Source: an uncultured Alphaproteobacteria bacterium
Lineage (GTDB): Bacteria; Pseudomonadota; Alphaproteobacteria; RF32; CAG-239
Direction of reading: 5' to 3'
Assembly (NCBI GenBank): GCA_944391495.1
Contig: CALXTU010000005.1
Location: forward strand, 1 to 64,000
DNA length: 64,000 nucleotides
Under the pieces are notes generated by a model that was not told where the DNA came from, ran no database searches, and worked only from the letters and a program-made list of their open reading frames with translations. The translations under genes were made by a program, and so were the position numbers. Each line of letters begins with the position of its first letter. The first letter of the stretch is position 1. Below, piece after piece: positions 16,484-29,362 of the stretch.

Positions 16484-17374
16484 TTATCCGATATCAGATA
16501 CCGAACCGCAACTGCCGCAACTGCCGCAGCCGTTACAAATAAGCCGGCTGCCGCATATATCACAACGCGGCTTAAAAAACGGCCGATATAGATTTTCGCC
16601 GAACAATTCCGTCTGTCCGGTTTTTGTCAATTTAAAATCAATCCGGCGCCCCCGGTGCTGCAAACCGGAGCGATATGCCTGCTCGCTTTGCAGGCGTTTA
16701 TCCGGCAGACGGTATGTCTTGCCATCTTTGACAAACACCGTTCCCGTTTCAATAAAGGCAAACGTTACATCAGCCGCCCGGCATTCGTCATAAAGCTTCT
16801 TCACCCATTCATATCGGAGCGGTCTGGCGCCGTCATAATTCTCGCCGCCGGCAATCACCTGCTCTATTTGTCCGGCCGACAGATACGCCGCAATACTGAC
16901 CGGCCCGATAAACGGCGCCGCCATAATTCCTTTGTGTTTAAAAGGCAACTCAAGCAGCAGCGGGATTCTCTCATCCGCCATCTGCTGATTTTCGCAGGTA
17001 ACGTTAAAGAAAATATTTTCCCAGCCGTCGTTCCAACCCTCCGGCAGACACTGCCGCACCCTTTCCGGCCGTTTGGTCAAAAGATAAAAAACCACGTCCG
17101 GCCGGCGGCGCATGATATCCCAGGCCTCATTGCGCCATTTGTCAGCCTCCTCCAAAAAGAAGTCCGACGTCATACACACCCTGATCTGCTCGCCGCTTTT
17201 AATTTTATAGGCGCCGTTTTTGTTCTTATGCAGCGGATAATCAAAATTATTTTTAACCTTAAAAACAACAGACCCGTCCATATGGCGCTGCCTGTCCAAA
17301 AAATACATATAGCAATGGCGGCAGCCTTCGCTTTTTTTGACGCATCCGTGCCAGGGATTCCAAATATCATGCAT
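16484..17374 (-). CDS. DUF5131 (phage Gp37/Gp68-like) protein
   Basis: A 296-residue protein with the N-terminal signature IWNPWHGCVKKSEGCRHCYMY: a C-x6-C-x2-C cluster that resembles an iron-sulfur ligand set and is typical of the Gp37/Gp68 family found in phages and bacterial chromosomes. Other family blocks are MTSDFFLEE, LLTKRPER, NVTCENQ and AGGENYDGARPL. The C-terminus carries CDICGS and a C-x2-C-x2-C repeat (CGSCGSCGS), unusual for the family. Biochemical role unknown. RBS is weak, so the start is less certain than the frame. Confidence 0.85.
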   Translation of the reverse strand: MHDIWNPWHGCVKKSEGCRHCYMYFLDRQRHMDGSVVFKVKNNFDYPLHKNKNGAYKIKSGEQIRVCMTSDFFLEEADKWRNEAWDIMRRRPDVVFYLLTKRPERVRQCLPEGWNDGWENIFFNVTCENQQMADERIPLLLELPFKHKGIMAAPFIGPVSIAAYLSAGQIEQVIAGGENYDGARPLRYEWVKKLYDECRAADVTFAFIETGTVFVKDGKTYRLPDKRLQSEQAYRSGLQHRGRRIDFKLTKTGQTELFGENLYRPFFKPRCDICGSRLICNGCGSCGSCGSVSDIG

Positions 17375-17412
17375 TCTTCAACTCTGCCGTGGTTTTACCG
17401 ATATACAAACGC

Positions 17413-17460
17413 TAAAAAACCGGCGCGGAATCCGTCACAATACGTTTTTCCGAGCCGGCA
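17413..17460 (-). terminator. Terminator of the YdcH-like gene
   Basis: Minus-strand hairpin GCCGG..CGGAA / TTCCG..CCGGT with a long loop, followed by six T. Confidence 0.6.
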
Positions 17461-17490
17461 GGTAATCGCGCAAATTTTTCGCTTAAAGTC

Positions 17491-17703
17491 TCAGGCGATA
17501 ATATTCGGCATAATTCTGGCTTCAACTGCCTTAATTTTCTGTTTGACTCCTGATTTAAGGCTGTTAAGCTGTTTTGCCTGAAAGAAATCGATCGTCCGGT
17601 TGTTCTTTACCAGATGCCGGATATCCGAACGCACCCGGCGTTCCTCCAGTTTCAGCTCACAAAGCTGCTGCAGCAGACGGGTATTCGGGTTTTGATTTAA
17701 CAT
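17491..17703 (-). CDS. YdcH-like (DUF465-type) small coiled protein
   Basis: A 70-residue, charged, helical protein. The pattern ELKLEERRVRSDIRHL ... QLNSLKSGVKQKIKAVEARI resembles the short two-helix YdcH/DUF465 proteins that are common in alphaproteobacteria. A good RBS (AAAGGACG) precedes the ATG and a terminator follows. Function unknown in the family. Confidence 0.65.
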   Translation of the reverse strand: MLNQNPNTRLLQQLCELKLEERRVRSDIRHLVKNNRTIDFFQAKQLNSLKSGVKQKIKAVEARIMPNIIA

Positions 17704-17830
17704 TAAATTAACGTCCTTTCGATAAAAAATCTTATTAAATCACATTTTTTTCTGGAAAATATTTCTTAAATCTGTATTAGTATACACCAAAACAATTTAA
17801 TTTGCAACCTTAAAAGGGAGTCTTGATAGA

Positions 17831-18910
17831 ATGGAAAAAATTAAAAGAATAGGAATTCTGACCTCTGGCGGCGATTGTGCCGGTTTAAATGCCGTGATCA
17901 GCGCGGTTGTTGCCGCTGCCGGCAAAAAAGGCTGGGAAGTTTACGGCATTCACGACGGCACCGAAGGCATTACCGAAAAACCGCACCGTTATGAAGTTTT
18001 AACCGTCAAAAATTTCAGCGACTCCCCCTGGCCCAGACTCAGCGGTTCATACCTCGGTTCCCTCAACAAAGGAATGCGCGTCGAATCCCTGGAGGAAGTT
18101 TCCAAACGCTTTGCTATCGGCGTTAAAGAACTTGGCCTGGACGCGATTGTGGTTGTCGGCGGCGACGGCAGCATGAACATCGTATCCAATATGTGCAAAG
18201 GCTCACTGGTCAAAATTATCGGTATTCCCAAAACCATTGACAACGATACGCCGATTACCGAATTTTCCGTCGGTTTCCAGACCGCCGTTCAGTTTTGCAC
18301 CACGGCCATCGACAGCATTGAGCTGACTGCCCGTTCGCACAACCGCGCCATGATTGTCGAGGTTATGGGACGCGATGCCGGGCATCTGGCGCTTCACTCT
18401 GCTCTGGCCGGCAATGCCGATGTCTGCCTCATTCCCGAAATTCCCTACACTTTGGACGGTATTATCAATAAACTGAAAGAAATTAAGGCTCGTGGCCGCA
18501 ATCACGCCGTTATCGTCGTCTCGGAAGGCTTAAAAACCGAAACCGGTGCTGCCGTAACCAGCAGCAAAAATATGGTCGGCGAAATGATTTATGGCGGCAT
18601 CGGCCAGTATTTGTGCGGTGAAATCAGCCGGCGCTATAACGAATTCCAATTCCGGGTCACCACCCTCGGCCACTTGCAGCGTTCGGGCGTTCCGGTTGCG
18701 TTTGACCGCCTGTTGGCTTCGCTTTTCGGCGCCAAGGCGGTAGACCTTTTGGCCAACGGCGAAGACAACAAAATGGTTGTCTGGAAAAACGGCGAAGTAA
18801 CCGCCGTCAACCTGCCCGAGGTTGTCAAAGCCGGTACCACTTTGGTTGACACCAAAGGAAAATATGTCAAGACAGCTAAGGATCTCGGCATTTACATCGG
18901 TGAAATCTGA
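17831..18910 (+). CDS. pfkA: 6-phosphofructokinase, probably ATP-dependent
   Basis: Phosphorylates fructose 6-phosphate in glycolysis. A 359-residue phosphofructokinase A-family protein with the nucleotide site TSGGDCAGLN, GGDGS (110-114), PKTIDND (133-139) and the substrate block VEVMGRDAGHLA. The Gly in GGDGS (position 104 of the E. coli enzyme) favours ATP as donor; the Lys in PKTIDND (position 124) is seen in pyrophosphate enzymes and in mixed-type ATP enzymes. I call it ATP-dependent with moderate certainty. RBS AAAGGGAG. Monocistronic with its own terminator. Confidence 0.9.
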   Translation: MEKIKRIGILTSGGDCAGLNAVISAVVAAAGKKGWEVYGIHDGTEGITEKPHRYEVLTVKNFSDSPWPRLSGSYLGSLNKGMRVESLEEVSKRFAIGVKELGLDAIVVVGGDGSMNIVSNMCKGSLVKIIGIPKTIDNDTPITEFSVGFQTAVQFCTTAIDSIELTARSHNRAMIVEVMGRDAGHLALHSALAGNADVCLIPEIPYTLDGIINKLKEIKARGRNHAVIVVSEGLKTETGAAVTSSKNMVGEMIYGGIGQYLCGEISRRYNEFQFRVTTLGHLQRSGVPVAFDRLLASLFGAKAVDLLANGEDNKMVVWKNGEVTAVNLPEVVKAGTTLVDTKGKYVKTAKDLGIYIGEI

Positions 18911-18937
18911 TACAACCGGAATTTTTTGCTTACTTTT

Positions 18938-18970
18938 CCCCCTGTCCTAAAGGATAGGGGGTTTCTTTTT
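18938..18970 (+). terminator. Terminator of the phosphofructokinase gene
   Basis: Stem CCCCCTGTCC/GGATAGGGGG, loop TAAA, followed by TTTCTTTTTT. Confidence 0.93.
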
Positions 18971-19007
18971 TACCTTCGGTTGAAAGCCCGCAGACAATGC
19001 TTACGTA

Positions 19008-19038
19008 TTAGAACAGCTTGATAATAAAGCTGTTCTAA
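19008..19038 (+). promoter_or_regulatory. Inverted repeat in the aaxB-type leader
   Basis: Perfect 12-bp arms TTAGAACAGCTT (19008-19019) and AAGCTGTTCTAA (19027-19038) with a 7-nt loop, about 38 bp before the start of the decarboxylase gene. No T-run follows, so it is more likely an operator or mRNA hairpin than a terminator. Confidence 0.6.
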
Positions 19039-19075
19039 CCATTTTACTTTAACCATTTTCTCAGGAGATATGAAT

Positions 19076-19660
19076 ATGACCGAAGGTGTTCGTTACCCGA
19101 CTTTTGCATTCATTACCGGCGGTGCCGGCCAGGCTGACGACGGTATTCCGCCGCAGCCGTTTGAAACTTTTTGCTACGATTCGGCCTTAATGCAGGCCAG
19201 AATCGAAAATTTCAACGTCGTTCCCTACACTTCCGTCCTGCCCAAAGAGCTTTTCGGCAAAATCGTCCCGCTCAATGACGATATTGTCAAACAATTCAAA
19301 CACGGCGCCGTGCTTGAAGTCATCATGGCAGGCAACGGCGCCAGCCGCGATGACCACAAAGCCATTGCCACCGGTTTGGGCGTCTGCTGGGGCAAAGACA
19401 AAAACGGCGAACTCATCGGCGGCTGGGCAGCCGAATATGTTGAATATTTTGACACCTTTATTGATGACGAAATTGCCAAGGGCCATGCCGAAATGTGGCT
19501 CAACAAATCCCTAAAACACGAACTGGAAATCCGCGGTGTTGAAAAACATTCGGATTTTCAGATGTGGCATAACTTTGTCAATATCAAACAGCAGTTCGGC
19601 TACAGCTTGACCGCTATGGGCTTTTTGAACTTTGATCATGCCCCGGCGGCGCAGATTTAA
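19076..19660 (+). CDS. aaxB: Pyruvoyl-dependent arginine decarboxylase (AaxB type)
   Basis: Converts arginine to agmatine and CO2, consuming a proton. The proenzyme self-cleaves to form a pyruvoyl group; the cleavage site is Thr52-Ser53 in the context [12 protein letters not shown], the same position as in chlamydial AaxB. Other family blocks are [13 protein letters not shown] and [10 protein letters not shown] chose the ATG at 19076 (194 residues), eight bases after AGGAG (19063-19067), rather than the in-frame ATG at 19070, which is only two bases from it. An arginine/agmatine-type antiporter follows at once. Confidence 0.93.
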   Translation: MTEGVRYPTFAFITGGAGQADDGIPPQPFETFCYDSALMQARIENFNVVPYTSVLPKELFGKIVPLNDDIVKQFKHGAVLEVIMAGNGASRDDHKAIATGLGVCWGKDKNGELIGGWAAEYVEYFDTFIDDEIAKGHAEMWLNKSLKHELEIRGVEKHSDFQMWHNFVNIKQQFGYSLTAMGFLNFDHAPAAQI

Positions 19661-19731
19661 TTTTTTCCGACAACCGGTGTCTCGGAGCGGCTTGTCCGTT
19701 CCGGGACATATTAATATAAGGAAATAGCAAG

Positions 19732-21207
19732 ATGAAACAAACAAAACCTTCTCCGACAACCGCTTCGGGCAACCCGAACGGCTTGGGCGTTTTGGCGCTG
19801 GCGGCCATTGTTGTCAGCTCGATGCTGGGTGGCGGCATTTATTCGCTGCCGCAGAATATGGCTGCCGGCGCTTCGGCCGGTGCGGTGCTTCTGGCCTGGG
19901 TTATTACCGGCCTCGGTATTTACTTCATTGCCCGTACGTTTTCCATTCTGTCAATGGCCAAACCGGATCTGACAACCGGAATTTACTCATACAGCCGCGC
20001 CGGATTCGGTCCTTATACCGGTTTTACCATCGGCTGGTCATACTGGCTGTGTCAAGTCTGCGGCAATGTCGGTTATGCCGTCATTACCATGGACGCTCTC
20101 AACTACTTTTTCCCGCCGCATTTTGCCGGCGGCAACAACCTTCCCTCCATTATCGGCGGCTCAATCATTATCTGGGGTTTCAACTTCCTGGTATTGCGGG
20201 GCGTTCGCCAGGCCAGTGTCGTCAACACCATCGGCACCATAATCAAGATTGTTCCCCTGCTGTTGTTCATTTTAATCATGGCTTTTATGTTTCATTTTGA
20301 CAAATTTGACCTTGATTTCTGGGGCGAAGCCGTGGCAGCCAAAGCCAAACTCGGTGATTTAAGCACTCAGATTAAAAGCACCATGCTGGTTACCCTTTGG
20401 GCCTTCATCGGTATTGAAGGCGCCGTTGTCATGTCTAACCGCGCCAAATCAGCTTCCGATATCGGACCGGCAACCATTTTGGGCTTTTTGAGCTGTTTGG
20501 CTATTTATCTGTTGTTGTCACTGCTGCCCTTCGGCTATATGTCTCAGGCCGAACTTGCTGCTGTGGCCAACCCGTCAACCGCCGGTATTCTGGAAAAAGC
20601 CGTCGGCCCGTGGGGCGCCTGGGTTATGAACATCGGCCTGGTCATTTCGGTATTGACCAGCTGGCTGGCCTGGACCATGGTTACGGCACAGATTCCGCAG
20701 GCCGCGGCTCAAGACGGCACTTTTCCCAAGGCCTTTGCCAAAGAAAACAAAAACGAGGCGCCGTCCGTATCTCTGATTGTAACATCAAGCGCCATGCAGC
20801 TGTTCCTTTTGCTGGTCTATTTTTCCACCAACGCCTGGAACACCATGCTGTCAATCACCAGCGTCATGGTCCTGCCGGCCTACTTCGCTTCCTGCGCCTA
20901 TTTGTGGAAACTCTGCGAGGACGGTGAATTTCCGAACAATCTGATTTACAAACGGTCCGGCGCGTTGTTTACCGCCATTTTGGGCGCTGTTTATGCCCTG
21001 TGGCTGATTTATGCCGCCGGTCTTAAATACCTGATGCTGGCCGTTATCATCATAGCCTTGGGAATTCCCGTATACATCTGGGCCCGGCGTGAGAATGCCC
21101 CCGGACAACGGATATTCTCGCATCGGGAATGTGCTTTTGCCGTTATTCTGATTATTATTGCCCTGGCGGCGCTGTATGCACTCCTCCGCGGTTTGGTCCA
21201 AATTTAA
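19732..21207 (+). CDS. aaxC: Arginine/agmatine antiporter-like APC transporter (AaxC type)
   Basis: A 491-residue inner-membrane protein with about 12-13 helices of the basic amino acid/polyamine antiporter family. The first helix has the GGGIYSLPQNMAAGASAG substrate loop; WAFIGIEGAVVMSNRAK is the helix 6 gate region of arginine/ornithine and arginine/agmatine exchangers. It follows the pyruvoyl decarboxylase by 71 bp, so the pair can import arginine and export agmatine, an acid-resistance or arginine-scavenging cycle. Substrate assignment rests on family and context. Confidence 0.88.
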   Translation: MKQTKPSPTTASGNPNGLGVLALAAIVVSSMLGGGIYSLPQNMAAGASAGAVLLAWVITGLGIYFIARTFSILSMAKPDLTTGIYSYSRAGFGPYTGFTIGWSYWLCQVCGNVGYAVITMDALNYFFPPHFAGGNNLPSIIGGSIIIWGFNFLVLRGVRQASVVNTIGTIIKIVPLLLFILIMAFMFHFDKFDLDFWGEAVAAKAKLGDLSTQIKSTMLVTLWAFIGIEGAVVMSNRAKSASDIGPATILGFLSCLAIYLLLSLLPFGYMSQAELAAVANPSTAGILEKAVGPWGAWVMNIGLVISVLTSWLAWTMVTAQIPQAAAQDGTFPKAFAKENKNEAPSVSLIVTSSAMQLFLLLVYFSTNAWNTMLSITSVMVLPAYFASCAYLWKLCEDGEFPNNLIYKRSGALFTAILGAVYALWLIYAAGLKYLMLAVIIIALGIPVYIWARRENAPGQRIFSHRECAFAVILIIIALAALYALLRGLVQI

Positions 21208-21224
21208 ATACGCGGATTGCCAAA

Positions 21225-21257
21225 TAAAACCTCTCCGTTCGGGAGAGGTTTTATTTT
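21225..21257. terminator. Bidirectional terminator between the antiporter and nitroreductase genes
   Basis: Stem AAAACCTCTCC/GGGAGAGGTTTT, loop GTTC, with T-run on the plus side and an A-rich flank giving T residues on the minus side. Confidence 0.92.
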
Positions 21258-21772
21258 TACCATTTATTATAATGAATCTTTTCCGGCTTAAACCGGTCTT
21301 TCGGCTGCGGCGGTGTTTTGACCGGATACCCGACAACCACCAGAGCATTGGGTTTGACATTTTCCGGCAGCCCCAACAAATTTTGAAACTTCTTCATTCT
21401 GTCCTCATAAGGATAAATCGCACACCAGCAGCCGCCCAGTCCTTTGCCGTGAATAGCCAGCAAAAGGTTTTCAACCGCTGCCGACGTATCGACAATCCAG
21501 AAATTATCTTCCAACTGTTGTTTGGTATCGCCGCAAACCACGATTGCCGCCGATGCATCTTTCAGGAATGAAGCGTACGGATGAATCTGCGTAATTTTTT
21601 CCTTTAATGCCTCGTCTTCAACCACGACAAATTCCCACGGCTGTTTATTGCAGCCCGAAGGCGCATACATGGCAATTTTCAACAAATCTTCCATATCGCC
21701 GTGCGGTATCGTCCGTCCTTTTTCAAATTGCCTTACCGAACGTCTGGTCAAAAGCCCTGCTTCCAAAAACAT
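21257..21772 (-). CDS. Nitroreductase-family FMN oxidoreductase
   Basis: A 171-residue flavin oxidoreductase. The N-terminal TRRSVRQFE motif binds FMN phosphate; APSGCNKQPWEFVVV and the C-terminal GYP(V)K..P block are family signatures. Compact members like this act on nitro compounds or quinones, but the physiological substrate is unknown. The gene begins one base after the atpC stop and is therefore co-transcribed with the ATP synthase operon, an unusual tail for it. Confidence 0.9.
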   Translation of the reverse strand: MFLEAGLLTRRSVRQFEKGRTIPHGDMEDLLKIAMYAPSGCNKQPWEFVVVEDEALKEKITQIHPYASFLKDASAAIVVCGDTKQQLEDNFWIVDTSAAVENLLLAIHGKGLGGCWCAIYPYEDRMKKFQNLLGLPENVKPNALVVVGYPVKTPPQPKDRFKPEKIHYNKW

Positions 21773-22291
21773 TTAAGCCTCCTTTTCTTCGTTAGAAGAA
21801 TTTTCTTTATTATGCTGTTTGAGTTCCTCAATCTCAGCTTTTATGTCCGCAACAATCTCTTCATGAGTTTTCGGCACCCCGGATTTATCGGAAAATAGAT
21901 TGAGCGTCCGCAGATACCGCCGCCGAATACCGCGCAGATAATCCAAAATCATCTGATAGAACAAACGATCTTGTTCATTTTCAGCCGCCTCTACCCGTTT
22001 TTTGGCCATATGCGGATTAATGTCGTCAAACGGCAATATACCTTGTATCATGACCTTGCAGTTATTGTCCGCAATCTCGGCAACGCCCGACTGAACAAAA
22101 TAGCGCTGTTTCAAAGAACCGTTGGCATTCAAAATCTGCAACACCCCGAAATCCAACACAAAAATACTTGGTGCTCTGTCAGGCAGAATGTTGACATCAG
22201 CCCGTACCGCCGGCAAAATCACACTGGCGACATTTTCTTTCAAATATACCCTGTCGGGAACGGCAACGGTCAAATGAACACTTTTTTCCAT
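21773..22291 (-). CDS. atpC: ATP synthase F1 subunit epsilon
   Basis: Central-stalk subunit that couples rotation and inhibits ATP hydrolysis. The N-terminal beta-sandwich is recognisable (LTVAVPDRVYLKENVASVILPA, PSIFVLDFGVLQIL, FVQSGVAEI). At 172 residues it is some 35 longer than usual, with a charged C-terminal tail after the helical domain. I start at 22291, eight bases after AAAGGA; a TTG precedes it in frame. The usual GDxGxxG-type motif near the start is diverged. Confidence 0.88.
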   Translation of the reverse strand: MEKSVHLTVAVPDRVYLKENVASVILPAVRADVNILPDRAPSIFVLDFGVLQILNANGSLKQRYFVQSGVAEIADNNCKVMIQGILPFDDINPHMAKKRVEAAENEQDRLFYQMILDYLRGIRRRYLRTLNLFSDKSGVPKTHEEIVADIKAEIEELKQHNKENSSNEEKEA

Positions 22292-22310
22292 CAAACAATC
22301 CTTTTATATT

Positions 22311-23897
<1,587 letters not shown>

Positions 23898-23907
23898 TCA
23901 CAAAAAA

Positions 23908-24822
23908 TTATAAAGCTTCCGCGCCCGAAATAATTTCAATAAGCTCGGTCGTAATCGCGCCCTGACGCAGCCTGTTATACTTAAGCGTCAGTTTACCGAC
24001 CATATCGTCGGCATTGCGGGTTGCATTATCCATTGACGTCATCCGGGCGCCCTGCTCGCTGGCCTGAGAATTCAAGAACATCCGAAATACTTCGGCAACG
24101 GCCAGCATAAATAAGACATCGGTAAACACTTTTTCCGCAGGGGCGTCATATTCAAAAAACGCATTACCTGATTTATCATCATAACGCGGATCATCAACAT
24201 CTATTTCCGGCATAAAGGGCAACAGCCGATAATTTCTGACTTCCCGGTTAATGGCCGAATTAAAATGCGTATAAATAACTTCGCACACATCAAACTCATC
24301 AACCATATATGCCGCAACCAAAGGCTCGATAAAACGTTCAATTTCTTTATAGTCGGCACCTTTTCCGCCAATTCCCGTCAAGACATCGGCCACAACGCCG
24401 GGATTCCGATGTCTGAGGGCATCGCCGATTTTTTTACCGACGCACAACACCTTCACTTTTTTGCCGTCCCGCTGCAATTCCGCTACTCGGTGCAACGTTT
24501 CCCGCAACACATAGCTGTTGTAACTGCCGCAAAGCCCCCGATCAGAAGAAAAAACGACCAGCAGATAATTTTCCGGTTGCTCTTTTCCCTGCATAATCAA
24601 CGGATAATTATAGCGAACGCCGGTCTGTTTTTCCGTATTTCTGATCTGTCTGTACAGTCTTCCGGTAATGGTCAGAAGCCCGTCGTAATAGCTCTGGGAC
24701 TTGCCCAAAACATCTTGTGCCCGCCGCAAACGGGCAGCAGCAACCATCTTCATCGCCGAAGTTATCTTCTGCGTTGATTTGATGCTCTCAATACGGGTCC
24801 GTAGTTCTTTCAAACCTGCCAT
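23908..24822 (-). CDS. atpG: ATP synthase F1 subunit gamma
   Basis: Rotor subunit of F1. The 304-residue protein starts MAGLKELRTRIESIKSTQKITSAMKMVAAARLRRAQ and ends with NRLRQGAITTELIEIISGAEAL, the two long helices forming the shaft. The central Rossmann-like part has FSSDRGLCGSYNS. Located between atpA and atpD as expected. Confidence 0.96.
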   Translation of the reverse strand: MAGLKELRTRIESIKSTQKITSAMKMVAAARLRRAQDVLGKSQSYYDGLLTITGRLYRQIRNTEKQTGVRYNYPLIMQGKEQPENYLLVVFSSDRGLCGSYNSYVLRETLHRVAELQRDGKKVKVLCVGKKIGDALRHRNPGVVADVLTGIGGKGADYKEIERFIEPLVAAYMVDEFDVCEVIYTHFNSAINREVRNYRLLPFMPEIDVDDPRYDDKSGNAFFEYDAPAEKVFTDVLFMLAVAEVFRMFLNSQASEQGARMTSMDNATRNADDMVGKLTLKYNRLRQGAITTELIEIISGAEAL

Positions 24823-24833
24823 TTATCTAAATC

Positions 24834-26947
<2,114 letters not shown>

Positions 26948-27056
26948 GTTTAAACACCCTCTTCATTCAATCTGACAAGCATCATAAGTTCAATTAGTTT
27001 CTAATTTATTAATACATTCGCTTTATTACAAGTTTTCGCTTCATCTTTTTAACAAC

Positions 27057-29249
27057 TCAAAAGAACGAATACGGATCTATATCCACCTCCACTCTCACTG
27101 TCGACGGAACTTCGACACGTTTCAGCCATTTTTGCACGACATCTTGTATTTTAATGCTTTTATCCGTCTTCAAAAGCAGTCTGTAACGATATTTGCCGCG
27201 CAAGACGAATATCGGTGCCGGCGCCGGCCCCAATGTTGACACCTTATCGTCATTAAACGCAGACTGCCCCAGCAAAACGGCCGTTTTTTCAACCTTATCC
27301 CGCTGCGTACCCGACACGATAACCGCCGCCAATTTGCCGAAAGGCGGCATTTTGAGAATTCGCCGGCTTTGTTTTTCCAAAGCATAAAATTCTTCACTGT
27401 TTCCGCTGACCAGCGCCTGTAAAACCGCATTTTCGGGATAAAGCGTTTGCAGATAAACCTCTCCTTTTTTGGCTCCCCGTCCGGCACGGCCGGATACCTG
27501 CGACAAAAGCTGATAGGTTCTCTCTGCTGCCCGCAGATCGCTGCCCATCAAACCCAAATCGGCATCAACGATTCCCACCAGCGTCAACGCCGGAAAATGA
27601 TGTCCTTTGGCCAGTATCTGCGTCCCGATAAGAATATCGATTTCACCATTCTCCATTTCTTTAATAATCTTTTGTATATCTTTAAAATTCTTAATAAAAT
27701 CCGACGACAAGATTTTGGTTCTGGCCAGCGGGAACCTGTATTTTACTTCCTCGGCGATTCTCTCGACCCCGGGACCGCAGGCCGTCAGTCCGCTCTCCGA
27801 ATGACATTCGGGACATTCTTTTGGAATATTTGTCATATAACCGCAGTGATGACAAACCAGTTTTCCCGCCGCCAGATGTTCGGTCAGCCAGGCGGTACAG
27901 TTCGGGCATTGAATCCGATGTCCGCAGTCGCGGCAGATAACCAGCGGCGCATAGCCTCTTCTGTTTAAAAACAATATGCTCTGCCCGCCGTCTTCATAAT
28001 TTGCTTTAATTTTTTCACAAAGCTGTGGCGACAACCACGACATTCCCCAGGAACCCTTAACCGGTTTATCTTTTTTCAAATCAATAATTTTTATTTCCGG
28101 CAGCTGCGCAGCAGCAAAGCGGGATTTGAGGCAGACCTGATCATATTTGCCGTCATCAACATTGCAAATTGTTTCCAAATCCGGCGTTGCCGTCGACAAA
28201 ATTATCGGAATCTGTTCGCATTTGGCGCGGACAACCGCCATATCGCGCCCCTGATAATTAACCGTATCTTCCTGTTTAAATGAGGCATCATGACTTTCAT
28301 CAACAACAATCAGCCCCAAATCGGGATACGGCAAAAACAATGCCGACCGGGCACCGATGATAATTTTGGCCTCTCCGCTGACCGCGGCTTTCCAGGTATC
28401 CGTTCTTTCTTTGTCGCTTAAAGCCGAGTGCCACTCTGCCGGCCGCACGCCGAATCTTTTTTCAAAACGCTTCAGCCATTGTGCCGTCAGACCGATTTCC
28501 GGTACCATGATTAAAACCTGCCGGCCGGCGGCAAAAGCCCTTTCCACCGCTTCAAAATAAACCTCAGTTTTACCCGAACCGGTAACGCCGTTCAGCAGCG
28601 TAACATTAAAGCCTTGACCTATTTTGCGGCACAATATGTCTGCCGCCGCCCGCTGTTCCGCCGTCAGCTGCACTTTATGAAAACCGCAGACAGGCGCCTG
28701 ATATTCTTTTTTCTGCTCCACCAAAACTTCGCGCAACACACCGGCATCAATCAGGGTTTTGATGACGGATTGTGACACCCCGGCGCCGGCGGCAATCTCT
28801 CGCCGGTTAAAAGGTGCAAATTTTAAAAAGTCCATCACCCGCCAGCGGGCATCGGAGTTTTTAAGCTTGGCTTCACTGAGACTCTTGCCGGACAGTTCGT
28901 ATAGTTTAAGCATCTTCGGATCATCAAAAACCTGCCGGACACTCAAAGCCATCTTCAAAACCAGCCCCAAAAAAGCCATATTGTAAGAGGCCGTAAATTC
29001 AATAAATTTACGCATACTGTCCTTGAGCGGCGGATAAGGAACAACCTCAATAACCGCCTTGATTTTTCGGCTGTCCAAAAGACTTTTTTTACCGGTTTCC
29101 CAAACGGCGCCGACAACGGTTTCCCGCCCGAAAGGCACTCTCACCAGTGCCCCCGGACGAATGTCCGCGGCGGCATAATAATCAAACGGTTCATTGAACG
29201 GCAGTGGCAAAAGCACGCCGACAACCTGCATTTCTTCTTTCTTTTCCAT
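27057..29249 (-). CDS. priA: Primosomal helicase PriA
   Basis: Restarts stalled replication forks. The 730-residue protein has the N-terminal DNA-binding domain, Walker A GVTGSGKTEVY, the DESH box (VVDESHDASFKQED), helicase motif LNRRGYAP and four C-x2-C zinc pairs between motifs (CRDCGH, CPNC, CHHCG, CPECH). The start at 29249 follows a TAGG; an in-frame ATG at 29261 is possible but has no RBS. Next to atpH and divergent from xerC, as in many alphaproteobacteria. Confidence 0.95.
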   Translation of the reverse strand: MEKKEEMQVVGVLLPLPFNEPFDYYAAADIRPGALVRVPFGRETVVGAVWETGKKSLLDSRKIKAVIEVVPYPPLKDSMRKFIEFTASYNMAFLGLVLKMALSVRQVFDDPKMLKLYELSGKSLSEAKLKNSDARWRVMDFLKFAPFNRREIAAGAGVSQSVIKTLIDAGVLREVLVEQKKEYQAPVCGFHKVQLTAEQRAAADILCRKIGQGFNVTLLNGVTGSGKTEVYFEAVERAFAAGRQVLIMVPEIGLTAQWLKRFEKRFGVRPAEWHSALSDKERTDTWKAAVSGEAKIIIGARSALFLPYPDLGLIVVDESHDASFKQEDTVNYQGRDMAVVRAKCEQIPIILSTATPDLETICNVDDGKYDQVCLKSRFAAAQLPEIKIIDLKKDKPVKGSWGMSWLSPQLCEKIKANYEDGGQSILFLNRRGYAPLVICRDCGHRIQCPNCTAWLTEHLAAGKLVCHHCGYMTNIPKECPECHSESGLTACGPGVERIAEEVKYRFPLARTKILSSDFIKNFKDIQKIIKEMENGEIDILIGTQILAKGHHFPALTLVGIVDADLGLMGSDLRAAERTYQLLSQVSGRAGRGAKKGEVYLQTLYPENAVLQALVSGNSEEFYALEKQSRRILKMPPFGKLAAVIVSGTQRDKVEKTAVLLGQSAFNDDKVSTLGPAPAPIFVLRGKYRYRLLLKTDKSIKIQDVVQKWLKRVEVPSTVRVEVDIDPYSFF

Positions 29250-29362
29250 GGCGCCTAGCATATCATTTTTTCGCTTTATCTCAAATTTTCATTCCCATTT
29301 ACGCACAAAAAACCACCTCTGCGGCAAGAGTTTATTAAATATTTTATGCTTTTAATAGTTAT

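Noticed and set aside
17831..18910. Pyrophosphate-dependent phosphofructokinase
   Set aside because: The Lys in PKTIDND allows it, but the Gly in GGDGS favours ATP.
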